From positions 558,001-622,000 of the forward strand of contig CBDCTS010000004.1 of assembly GCA_965222345.1 (NCBI GenBank): a stretch of DNA of 64,000 nt, given 5' to 3'. Made by a program: the position numbers and the translations under genes. Below, piece after piece: positions 25,320 through 34,071 of this stretch. The stretch is from JADFGZ01 sp965222345. Its GTDB lineage: Bacteria > Acidobacteriota > Terriglobia > 2-12-FULL-54-10. The notes below the pieces were generated by a model. It did no database searches. It was not told the origin of the DNA and saw only the letters and a list, made by a program, of their open reading frames with translations. Each line of letters begins with the position of its first letter. Positions within the stretch are counted from its first letter, which is position 1.

Positions 25320-25598
25320 CTGATCCCCTCTCTATTGCGCCTATCTGCTTCTATTTATTTCAACAACTTAGGGACTCTGCTTTTCGCTCAAAGCTAATCC
25401 CAACCGACTCAGATACGGGGGTTTTGTCACGGTTTTGTCACGGTCGCAAATCGGTTCTCGCGAGTCCTTACACAGTTTACTCACCTCGTAACCAGGCATT
25501 ACTCCCCACTAAATCGTCACCTACATTCATCACCGCCCTTTCGCAAGAATCGATTTTGACTTAGACCTTTCGGCACCTGCAGTCCGACTAAGCGGGCT
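25317..25598 (+). repeat. Element-end direct repeat, copy 2 (partner 1635-1912)
   Basis: Same order of blocks as copy 1, starting at the third side of the tRNA anticodon stem and ending where a RelE-type fragment begins. It shows point differences and a few short indels relative to copy 1. Confidence 0.8.
25422..25443 (+). repeat. Paired 11-bp direct repeat TTTTGTCACGG x2
   Basis: Identical to the pair at 1740 and at the same distance (about 102 bases) from the tRNA junction. Confidence 0.7.
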
Positions 25599-25737
25599 TC
25601 ACCCGGAGTATTATCACGGTCACAGTGTCGTTGTCGACGTTATAGATGATCCGGTAGTGCCCCACTCTGTATCGAAAAATTCCGCTGTCCAACTGCTGAA
25701 CTCCTTGTTGGTCAACCCGTCGCGTCCGCAAGGCGTG
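25588..25737 (-). pseudogene. RelE/ParE-type toxin, C-terminal fragment
   Basis: SGIFRYRVGHYRIIYNVDNDTVTVIILRVKPA is the last three strands of a RelE-family toxin, with the family R-x-G-x-Y-R-I pattern. The N-terminal helices are missing, and a complete RelBE pair begins 50 bases away in the opposite direction. Confidence 0.7.
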
Positions 25738-25785
25738 ATATGATGAATACATATATTCGCAGGGCGACCCTGGAGGACTAGCAAC

Positions 25786-26013
25786 ATGGCGACTTCGATT
25801 CGACTTGCTCCTGAAACCGAGAAACGGCTTGATTTTCTGGCCTCGCAAACCGGGCGCACCAAGGCTTTCTACCTGCGGGAGGTGATCGAGCGTGGCCTTG
25901 AGGATATGGAGGACTACTACCTTGCCGCGGACGTACTGGAGCGCCTTCGTCAAGGCAAAGAGAAAGTGTACTCCTCCGTCGACGTGAGGAGTGCCCTTGA
26001 CTTGGACGATTGA
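25786..26013 (+). CDS. RelB-type ribbon-helix-helix antitoxin
   Basis: 75 residues. ATSIRLAPETEKRLDFLASQTGRTKAFYLREVIERGLEDMEDYY is a MetJ/Arc ribbon-helix-helix domain; the acidic C-terminal tail (DVRSALDLDD) would cover the toxin. GGAGG lies 12 bases before ATG. It overlaps the toxin gene by 23 bases. The DNA-binding strand is the likely autorepressor. Confidence 0.9.
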   Translation: MATSIRLAPETEKRLDFLASQTGRTKAFYLREVIERGLEDMEDYYLAADVLERLRQGKEKVYSSVDVRSALDLDD

Positions 26014-26263
26014 GTACACCGCATCCGCCCGGACCCAGCTTCGCAATCTCGACAAGCAAAGGGCTCGACGCATTGTCGATTACATGAACGAGCGGGTTGC
26101 AGGACTGGAAGACCCACGAAACCTGGGCAAGGCGCTGACCGGCCCACTGGGTGAGTTGTGGCGCTATCGGGTAGGGGATTGCCGCGTGATCTGCGACATT
26201 CAGGACGATGTTTTGCGTGTTCTGGTGGTGAGGGTCGGCAGCCGCGACAAGGTATACCGGTGA
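25991..26263 (+). CDS. RelE-family mRNA interferase toxin
   Basis: 90 residues: WTIEYTASARTQLRNLDKQRARRIVDYM, then GELWRYRVGDCRVICDI and VLVVRVGSRDKVYR, a complete RelE fold with the C-terminal basic-Tyr tail used for ribosome-dependent mRNA cleavage. Start GTG 25991 lies inside the antitoxin gene. The module sits 190 bases inside a tRNA-targeting element end. Confidence 0.9.
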   Translation: MPLTWTIEYTASARTQLRNLDKQRARRIVDYMNERVAGLEDPRNLGKALTGPLGELWRYRVGDCRVICDIQDDVLRVLVVRVGSRDKVYR

Positions 26264-27407
26264 AAGGATCATGTGGCGGTGAGGAAGTGAATAGCTGGAT
26301 GGGTTTGTTTTGGCTCCCTTCTGAGAGTGTTCGCGACGCGGATCTAGTCGAAGGCATTCTGAAGCACTCCGCTGATGGAACTTTTCTTGAGATAGATAGT
26401 GAGAAGCTGCACTCGGCATTCTCTCTGGTACCTGCTACGAGGGACGCATGGCGACGCCGGGTCGTTGGGAAGCTGGCTGACGGTTTGTTTTTGAGCATGA
26501 AAGGGTGTGACCATACAGGCACCACCCACCACTCGGTGCGACGCAAGACCCGAATGGCGTTTAAGGTGAGCGGAAGCGTGTTCTTGAGCAACGACGAAGA
26601 GCTAGTATTGCCGGATGAGATCAGCGCACATGAAGCTTACGTCGAGATAGTAGGACTGCCCGAGTGGTTCGCTTCCGCGTTATCACATCCCTACCCGAGT
26701 ATCCCCTATACAACTGGAATCCCTCTCACTCGCAACGCCCGGGTTGAGGCTGAGTGCGACGACAGCGATTTCGAGATGGGTCTGGACGATGATTTCAAAC
26801 TCCACATACAGAACACCCTGTATTGGGGGTCCGACGGTCTCTTTGATTTGAACGTGCGACAGGCTACGGTGGCAAAAATTCGCGCGGAGGGCCTTGTGAC
26901 GGCTGATCTCATGTTGGAAAAGGTCCGTCCCTTGTCGGTCTAGTCCGATTCTTGTCGGGTGAGAACTGCGTTGTCCGCAGTGCATGTCTGTTCAGGATGG
27001 ATCGAGCCCTTCCGGAGAGGTATGGCAGCGGTCCTATCGGAGTGCGATTGCTGACTAGCGAGCAGGGACACCAGTTTGCTGGCTGGGGGGATATGCTGTT
27101 CCGATGGCAGGACATAGCGGGACATGAGAACACCATGATACGGAACTGGTATCGTCTCTACGCAGAAAAGAGGTATGCTCTCCGCCTGCTAGACAGAGTG
27201 GTCAGCCAAGGTGAGTCTGCAGAAGGCGGTATCGTCCTCATGGTTGGGGCCGTGCAGGCACTCACATTCCACACGGGCGAGAAGAGATACGAGAACTTTC
27301 TGAGAGACTTGGGGCTAGAGTCGTGGGGCATTGAGGTGGCAACTATTGGGAATAGGATCTCTACCGGAATTAGTTTTTTGGCCCTCCGACTCGTGAGTAT
27401 AAACCCG

Positions 27408-28951
27408 TTGGCCTTCAACTGAGCACTTCCAGCCCAATATTTTCTCCGAGATACTGCCAGCGGCTTCCAGCCGCTCTTTCCGAGTCCCCAAAAACCCATC
27501 GCCTCGGCTTCCAGAACCAGCTTTTTCAGACACCCCTCCATTCCCGGGGGATATCGGAATCATTTTATTGGGTGCCGCAGGCTAGGCTATCCCGACGGAA
27601 GCGACAGCCCATTTATCCGCCCCAGCATGCTGGCAAACAGCCGCCGAGTCAGATGGCTCTCTGCCAGCAATAGCCAATAGTAGCGGGCATGCTTAATCAG
27701 GCGTCCTCCGGTTTTCACCAACCGCTGCTGCAAGCTCGTCAAGGACCAGTTCCCGATTCTCTGTGGCAGCACCAGTCGCCGCCACAGATTTCCCAGATTA
27801 TAGGCAATGATGGTCAGCCACAGCCGTACCTCGTTGGACCGGAACCGATGGCAACTGAGCCGCGTCATCTTCACCGCCTGCTTGCCTTCCTTAATCCACT
27901 GCTCTGCTGTCCCTCGCTTATTATAGAACCGCACCACCGCTCGACTCGGAAGCGTCAGGTTCGTCACAATGAACCCCACTCGCGGGAACAACTCCCCCGG
28001 ATGATGTTCTACCTTGGCTACCACCCGTCGGGCCGTCTTCCAACTCTCGGCTTGGTACAGAAACCCCTTGTACTCCACCAACGGCTTCTGGCCCGGCCTT
28101 CCTACCGGACGTTTCAGCAACTCCTCGATGTCCCGCTGGAGGTTCTCGTTGGAAGGGATGCGGATGGCATACTTCACACCCCGCTTCTCCAACGCCTCGT
28201 AAATCTCCGGCTTCGCAAAGGCCGCGTCGGCACGAAATACCACCTCCTTGCCCCGCTTCTGCTGCCGCTCGATCTCCGGCAGGAGAAGTTCTTCCCATTC
28301 CTCGGCGCTGTGGACGTTGCCCGGTCGCAATTTGGCAGCCAGACAGTCGCCGTCTCGATTGAATAACAGCAGGGGGTGATAGCAGGTGGACTCGAAGTGC
28401 CCGTTGTAGGCGCTATTCTCCTGCTCCCCGTAGACCGGAATCTCGGTCGAATCCATGTCCAGCACAGTTCGGTAGTGCGAATGGATTGCTTCTGCTCTGC
28501 CGATCAGTTCCCGGTTCACCCGTGCCAGCCCTGCGAAGTTCCCTTCCTCAGCCAGCATCTCCGTCTCGAAGGTCTGCAACCGAGAAGTCAGAGCCGCCCC
28601 TCGATCCCAAATCTTCTCCGAACCGATCAGCCGCAACGCCGGGTCCTGAGATAGCCGCTCGGCATCGTTCACATCCTCGTATCCAGCCAGACGGCTGTAG
28701 ACCGACTGTCGAAGTAGGTCCGCAAAAGACAACCGCGCATTGTTTGCCCGAGAGTCGGTCAAGTGCTGTTCGACGAGTTCATCGAATCCCAATCGCTCGT
28801 CCAGCTCTCGCACCAGAATCAGCCCACCGTTGGATGTCACTCGCGATCCTTGAAAGGCAACCCGCAAAAACCGGTTGAATGACAGTTGAAATGCCTGTTT
28901 TTGGCTCTCACCCATTAGGTATACACCTCCGGAATGCAATGTTGATGCTGG
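27408..28951 (-). mobile_element. IS1380-family insertion sequence
   Basis: A 1.54-kb insertion flanked by the direct repeat AACCCG (27402-27407 and 28952-28957). Poorly matched inverted ends contain TTCAACTGAGCACTTCC versus ATCAACATTGCATTCC. It separates the two parts of the HEPN gene. Exact borders are uncertain by a few bases. Confidence 0.75.
27587..28915 (-). CDS. IS1380-family DDE transposase
   Basis: 442 residues from ATG 28915 (MGESQKQAFQ). Typical blocks: SNGGLILVRELDERLG, LRQSVYSRLAGYEDVNDAERL, TVLDMDSTEIPVYGEQE (first Asp), VVFRADAAFAKPEIYEALEK (second Asp) and RGTAEQWIKEGKQAVKMTRLSCHRF (Glu). It is full-length with no internal stop, so the element may still be active. The longer upstream frame would extend into the insertion end. 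Confidence 0.9.
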   Translation of the reverse strand: MGESQKQAFQLSFNRFLRVAFQGSRVTSNGGLILVRELDERLGFDELVEQHLTDSRANNARLSFADLLRQSVYSRLAGYEDVNDAERLSQDPALRLIGSEKIWDRGAALTSRLQTFETEMLAEEGNFAGLARVNRELIGRAEAIHSHYRTVLDMDSTEIPVYGEQENSAYNGHFESTCYHPLLLFNRDGDCLAAKLRPGNVHSAEEWEELLLPEIERQQKRGKEVVFRADAAFAKPEIYEALEKRGVKYAIRIPSNENLQRDIEELLKRPVGRPGQKPLVEYKGFLYQAESWKTARRVVAKVEHHPGELFPRVGFIVTNLTLPSRAVVRFYNKRGTAEQWIKEGKQAVKMTRLSCHRFRSNEVRLWLTIIAYNLGNLWRRLVLPQRIGNWSLTSLQQRLVKTGGRLIKHARYYWLLLAESHLTRRLFASMLGRINGLSLPSG

Positions 28952-29519
28952 AACCCGCATCAATATTGATGTTGGAGGTTAGTCGAGGGTTGCTTCTACG
29001 ATTTCAAACGGGAAATGCGGGCTCTAATCTCCGGAACGCGCCTGCACATGGCCGGCAGTTGCCGACAGATGAGAACATCGTCTCTATATATCGGTTCGTG
29101 GTTGCTGCGATGCGGGTCTATTTCCTGAGAAAGATGGGATTCTCTGAGGAGCAGGTCTTTAGGATGGCGCAACGCCATAGAGGGGTTAGGGAAGGGCTCG
29201 GCCTTCCTCAGGAGAATCTCAACACCGATGCGCACAATGAGATGCTAAAACCGGGGTGGATCATGGAGGGCCGTGCGATTAGGGAGAGGCGCGACTGACG
29301 ACGTCTAGAACGGTTGCCGGTGGCATTGTAGTTATCGCTGGCCAAGGGGAGCGCGTACCGTCGGAGGATTGTCCTGCGCATGTCAACTCAGCTGCGATTA
29401 CCTAACCACAGGAACAGCTGCTTTTGGCAACTTGTTTTGGGCCAAACAGGGCTTTCGTGAATTCCACGCGGCGCGGCGAGCGATCCGAGGATATGAGGCC
29501 ATGGTGTGCCACGAGCGCT

Positions 29520-29790
29520 GAAGGCCGAGAGGCTTTCAAGTGCATAACTACTCAACTGATGAGTCAGGGACACAAGTATGGTTTAAGCGATCGGTACGCT
29601 TGCCGGCTGCTGGGGCAATGGCGGGGAACACAACGGTACCAAGCCATTCCGAGAGCGGGCGAAGACGAACTGACGGTAGCGGTGATGGCTCTGGCCAGTC
29701 AGCACGGCCGATACGGGCACAAGAGAATCGAGGCGCTGCTACGCAGCAGTGGCTGGAGGGTGTGTCGCGACCGGTCTGCAGTCCGAATCT
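29520..29790 (+). pseudogene. IS3-family OrfB N-terminal fragment
   Basis: ACRLLGQWRGTQRYQAIP then AVMALASQHGRYGHKRIEALLRSSGWRVCRDR is the HTH region of the same IS3 type as at 3153, here from further upstream in the protein. It ends abruptly before the integrase core. Confidence 0.8.
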
Positions 29791-29951
29791 CTATTTCCAG
29801 ATGATTGGGAGAGGATTGCGGGGACCGCTGAACGGCGGCGACGAGCGATGCCTGATCCTCAACGTTCGAGACAACATCGAAAACTTTGACCGCAGGCTCG
29901 CTTTCTCGGAACTGGACTGGCTCTGGGCCTGAAGCATGTTAGGCATCCCCT

Positions 29952-32900
29952 GTGACTGTCAACGATTTCAATCGGTATGTTGATGATATCCAGCGGCGAT
30001 GGCCGGTGTCCTTCTGGCTTGCGCGCAGTTTCAGAACCGCGAAAGAGTGGGACCAATGGTCCTCTTCCGAATACCGCGTCCGGGCCAGTGGCGTTGACCC
30101 GGAAATTCAACTCGACACCGTCCTCTACCACCGCTACGCCGTTGTGCTCGGCGATGCGGGTTCCGGAAAATCCATCGTCACCCGAAAGGCCATCGAACTC
30201 GCTGCCCAACGGGGGCTCATCCCGATATTCCTTCCGCTTGCAGAATATTCCGGGGACTTTCCGACGCTGCTCCGCAAGCACTCGTCTCATGAAGCGCTAC
30301 GGGCAACTAGCATCGAGGGCACACCAGCGCCCCTTCTCTACATCTTCGATGGATATGATGAAGTAGCTGCCGACCGCTTCAACGACCTCGTCCACGAGAT
30401 TAACGCACTGATACGGGGCGAGCCGAATTCGCGCATCCTGCTGACCTCTCGCCAAGCCTTTTTCGTCGCTCGGCAAGTGCATCTCGCGCAGCCCTTTGAA
30501 GTCTTCTACATCCTGGATTTTTCTGATGACGACGTGGACGCTGTCATTCGCAACGCCGGCGTTGATCGTGAGGCATTCCGAAATGCGGCGGACCTCTCGC
30601 ACTTGTCGCAAGAACTCGGAAACCCGCTGGCCCTCGACGCGCTCCTGAAGCTGTTTCAGGCCTGCGGTAACCTGGGTCGGACGCGGGCGGACGCTCTCCA
30701 GCACGTCGTCGATTCGGTGTTAGAATCCCGCCCAACTTCCAATCTTCGCGGACAAAAACGCGCTTTGCGAATGCTCGCTATCGCGATGGAAGTCGCGGCC
30801 AGAAATCAACTCACAGACGACGAATCGATAGCAGTCTTGCGATGCGCGTTAAGGATCGACGCTGCTGCCGCCAGAACGCTGCTGGATGAACTCACTAAGT
30901 CGGTGCTCGTTCGCACGCAGGACGGCTATAGATTCCAGATGCATTCATACGGTGAATACCTGGCCGCCGAGGAGCTGAGCGAGATTCAAGAAACTGATCG
31001 GATCCTCCGACTGATGTACCTGGATAACACCCTTCGGCCCAGCGATTCGTGGGGAAATTGCGTGAGCTATCTGATGGAGCGGCACCGCGGGATCCGATCG
31101 TTCTTCAGTCACAAGTTTCCTGATTGGACCCTCACTTCGTCGCCAGCGGTGTTCGACGAAAGGGACAGAACCGCGATCGTGCATGAACTGTTGGATTCGC
31201 TGAGTCGTAAAAACGTCTACCTCCTCCATCATCCAACGATTCGCGTTGTCCACCTCGCCCGTTTCGTGCCAGAGGTGATGCTCTCACATCTGCGTGCTGC
31301 AGTGGAATCAACCAACGATGTCGAAGCCGCGAATGCGGCGCTGCTCCTAGCGGCTTATGGCGACAAAGCGATGGCGGATCGCCTTCTCGCGCTGGCCCTT
31401 GACGCAACGAGGAATGCGCACGTTCGGAACAGCGCCCTGTTGGCATATGACCAGATTGGCACTCCCTCATCAGTTTCTCAGTTACTCGATATTCAGGACT
31501 GGGGCGAACACACGGTGCCTTCGAGGATCGATGCTGCAGCGGGCCTCATGGACTCGACCAACGTGTCGCTCGTGCTTGCAGCACTTGTTCGAACTGAAGT
31601 CATCATTACTTCTGCCTGCGTTCGTTTCTCCGCACTGAACGATCGCGCGGACCTTGAGGCCGTACTCGATGCGCTCATAGCACTCCCCGCCGATGCACTT
31701 CAGCACAACCAACTCTCGTATTATCTGGATCGATTCTGGCGATCGCTTGCTCGCAGTTGGCGACCGGAATGGGTGGACAAGGTTGCTGATCTCGTTTTGA
31801 GGTTCGAGGAAGTTGGGAATCCCGATGACCACGATCTTCAGCGGAATCTCGTCTCGGCCATGCAATCGCTCCCAGACCACGGGTACGCCATGGGCCGCCG
31901 GATTGTTGAGCGACTGCTCGCGGCAGGGCAGAATGTGCATCATCTGTATCACTCAATCCCGGCCCTTGTCGGTCCCGATGACGCTCGATGGCTTGTGGCT
32001 CAGCCAGCGTCAGAGCGTCTTGTCAGAACCGTGCGCGCGTTCGGACCTCCGGAAACGAAGGTTGTGCTGGAAGGCCCAATAACGCAGCAGCAGCAAGAGA
32101 CAATCGACCAATGGAAGCGAGAGGAACAGCAGCGGCAGGAGCGTGCACAACGGCTTGAACGGACTATCGCAACCTCGGAAGACGGCGATGTGTTGTTCCA
32201 GACACTCGCACGGGTGGATCCAGCGCACTGGCCGGAAGTTAGTTCAGACCGCCGTGACTGGTTGGCGACCTTTGTAGGTGAGCAGCTCGGCCGACTCGAT
32301 CTCCGGACTCGCATCCAATGGCGGTCCGAGACAGAATTGACGCAGCCACAGGTCCTTCCTCTGCTCCTTGCTTTGGTCAAGCGCTACGAGCTGCGAATTG
32401 CCGACGACGAACCGCTAGCGCTGGCGTTGCTCGCGGAAACGCACCCGACGCGCACATACCATCAGCGTTTCGGACTCAGCGGCCGCGCCATCGCGGCAAT
32501 CGAAGAGTTACTCGAAGCGGCAGGTACGCCGAATCCAGGACTGGATCAGATTCTCAGTTTCATCCGCGATGTCGGCTTGAGGACGCTCAGAATCATGGCG
32601 GCCATCGAACGCATCGCCATGGATGCGGCAAGACCGACTCGGATACGGGACGGGGCGATTCGCATAATGGCCGATGCCAAGGACACCGAAGCGTTGTTGC
32701 GTGTCTCCCTTACACTTCCTTCTAACTTGGGGCGAGAGGCCGACGATCTCCTCGTCGAAGCGCAGCATCGAGGAACAATCGAACGCCGCCTGCGGCAATT
32801 GCTTAACGACCCCGCTGCACTCGCAAGCGGTGAAGTCAACATACACTTCAACAATCCGCTGGGGTGGGTCGGCAGGATCCGCGAGCCGGCGGTCTGGAAG

Positions 32901-33689
32901 ACACTCGTCAAACTCAGACGCAGTGCACTCCAGCGCGGACTCGACAGAGTCACGAGCCTACTCACGAATACGCTGGCACAGATCGACCTGATGCGAGCGG
33001 CCCAAGTGATTGTCAGGCAAGTTAGCGACGCGCCGGCGCCCTGGCAGCCGTCTCTGCGGGTACAGGCACTGGAGATGGAGCGAGACGCGACCATCCGCGC
33101 AGCTCAGGGCGTGGCTTTCGAGGGTGTGTTGCGCCGACTTGGGAACGCCACAACTCTGAATCGGTTCAAGATCTGGGTGGAAGGACCTACGGATTGTCCG
33201 TCCGTCGAGGAATTGGTTCGCAAGGTCCCCGGCGCTGAGAACCTCAATATCGTTGTGCAGTCTCTTGGAGGGTGGGGCACGATGCTCAGCCCTCAATGGA
33301 CCCCGGAACATCTTGGCGACGGATGCCACGACTTCGCCATCCTGCTGGACGGCGATCGGGCGTACGACTACACAAGACCTGGCCTTGTGATGCAGCCCGA
33401 CGTGCGCGCCCTCTTGGCACGACACCGACGAAACAGAATTGAGGTCAAGGTGCTTGAGCGCTACGGCCTGGAGAACTACTTTTCCCGACATGCGTTTGAG
33501 ACCGTCCTGGAACGCAATCTCAGCGCACATTTTCCGCTCGACCTCCGAAAACCTGTAAAACACCAGATTCCCGGTTACGACAAGAACATGAATGCCGATC
33601 TGGCGAAGCTCACAACGCTTGCCGATCTGGCCGGGACGGACCTGAGAGGCTTCCTCGATCGCGCCGCCCAACTCGCAGGCGACGCCTGA
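29952..33689 (+). CDS. NACHT NTPase with C-terminal OLD-like TOPRIM nuclease domain
   Basis: 1245 residues. A NACHT-type STAND module: Walker A GDAGSGKS (67-74), Walker B LLYIFDGYDEV (128-138), sensor RILLTSRQAF (161-170), then a winged-helix-like HSYGEYLAAEEL segment near residue 330. A long helical-repeat region follows (about 400-1050; a Gln/Arg coiled segment near 720). The end is TOPRIM-like: IWVEGPTD (1074-1081, Glu1077), FAILLDGDRA (D1133, D1135) and VLERYGLENYF (E1174), the OLD-family pattern. By analogy with Avs/bNACHT proteins, repeats would sense a phage product, NACHT oligomerise, and TOPRIM cut nucleic acid. GTG start, no clear RBS. Confidence 0.8.
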   Translation: MTVNDFNRYVDDIQRRWPVSFWLARSFRTAKEWDQWSSSEYRVRASGVDPEIQLDTVLYHRYAVVLGDAGSGKSIVTRKAIELAAQRGLIPIFLPLAEYSGDFPTLLRKHSSHEALRATSIEGTPAPLLYIFDGYDEVAADRFNDLVHEINALIRGEPNSRILLTSRQAFFVARQVHLAQPFEVFYILDFSDDDVDAVIRNAGVDREAFRNAADLSHLSQELGNPLALDALLKLFQACGNLGRTRADALQHVVDSVLESRPTSNLRGQKRALRMLAIAMEVAARNQLTDDESIAVLRCALRIDAAAARTLLDELTKSVLVRTQDGYRFQMHSYGEYLAAEELSEIQETDRILRLMYLDNTLRPSDSWGNCVSYLMERHRGIRSFFSHKFPDWTLTSSPAVFDERDRTAIVHELLDSLSRKNVYLLHHPTIRVVHLARFVPEVMLSHLRAAVESTNDVEAANAALLLAAYGDKAMADRLLALALDATRNAHVRNSALLAYDQIGTPSSVSQLLDIQDWGEHTVPSRIDAAAGLMDSTNVSLVLAALVRTEVIITSACVRFSALNDRADLEAVLDALIALPADALQHNQLSYYLDRFWRSLARSWRPEWVDKVADLVLRFEEVGNPDDHDLQRNLVSAMQSLPDHGYAMGRRIVERLLAAGQNVHHLYHSIPALVGPDDARWLVAQPASERLVRTVRAFGPPETKVVLEGPITQQQQETIDQWKREEQQRQERAQRLERTIATSEDGDVLFQTLARVDPAHWPEVSSDRRDWLATFVGEQLGRLDLRTRIQWRSETELTQPQVLPLLLALVKRYELRIADDEPLALALLAETHPTRTYHQRFGLSGRAIAAIEELLEAAGTPNPGLDQILSFIRDVGLRTLRIMAAIERIAMDAARPTRIRDGAIRIMADAKDTEALLRVSLTLPSNLGREADDLLVEAQHRGTIERRLRQLLNDPAALASGEVNIHFNNPLGWVGRIREPAVWKTLVKLRRSALQRGLDRVTSLLTNTLAQIDLMRAAQVIVRQVSDAPAPWQPSLRVQALEMERDATIRAAQGVAFEGVLRRLGNATTLNRFKIWVEGPTDCPSVEELVRKVPGAENLNIVVQSLGGWGTMLSPQWTPEHLGDGCHDFAILLDGDRAYDYTRPGLVMQPDVRALLARHRRNRIEVKVLERYGLENYFSRHAFETVLERNLSAHFPLDLRKPVKHQIPGYDKNMNADLAKLTTLADLAGTDLRGFLDRAAQLAGDA

Positions 33690-33841
33690 CCCGGCCGCTG
33701 GTAAGTTCTCTGGGCCTGCCGGTTCTCTTTCTCCACGTAAAGGCGCAGTCCGCAAACCGTTCCCAGTTTTGTGGCCTCCTCCAGCACGTGCCGGTGCAAG
33801 CGGCTGAATATCCCGCCTAAAAAGGTCTTGATGCAATGCAT
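33686..33841 (-). pseudogene. GNAT acetyltransferase C-terminal fragment
   Basis: HRHVLEEATKLGTVCGLRLYVEKENRQAQRTYQR matches the acetyl-CoA-binding helix and last strands of GNAT enzymes; the start and the Q/R-x-x-G loop are missing. It is squeezed between two defence loci. Confidence 0.7.
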
Positions 33842-34015
33842 GATGAAGAGCGTTGTTCATGTTCTACTTCCAAGGTGGTCGTTCATACTATATGGGGTAA
33901 GATTCTCTCCGCAGCAGTCGATTAGCGCTGCGAACTCGTCTTACCCTTGCCGGACACCGAAGAAAGGGTTCCAGTCTGTTTGTAACTCTCGAAGATCCTC
34001 GCGCGAAAGTCCAGG

Positions 34016-34040
34016 GTTCCCGGGACCCCCTCGGGGTCCT
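34016..34040. other. Hairpin upstream of the four-gene operon
   Basis: GGACCCC-TC-GGGGTCC, a seven-pair stem with a two-base loop about 35 bases before the first gene of the operon. With no T-run it is not a normal terminator; it could be an operator or chance. Confidence 0.3.
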
Positions 34041-34071
34041 TCCGATCTGGTACTGGTTTGGTCGCCGGATT

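Larger units (their letters stand above)
26287..29298 (+). pseudogene. ApeA-like HEPN anti-phage protein, broken by a frameshift and IS1380
   Basis: Three pieces fit one gene. 26287-26940: MGLFWLPSESVRDADLVEGIL and following strands, like the ApeA N-terminal domain. 26940-27407 (other frame): LVRFLSGENCVVRSACLF, HQFAGWGDMLFRWQDI and a helical block. 28958-29298, after the IS: the HEPN end SNLRNAPAHGRQL with the R-x4-H RNase-type motif, then FVVAAMRVYFLRKMGF. ApeA-type proteins kill infected cells by RNA cleavage. A one-base frame change near 26940 and a 1.5-kb IS1380 insertion make it inactive. Assignment to ApeA is by pattern, not alignment. Confidence 0.65.

Noticed and set aside
25588..26073. 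161-residue minus-strand ORF as one gene
   Set aside because: Only its last 50 residues are RelE-like; the rest is the shadow of the relB and relE genes on the other strand.
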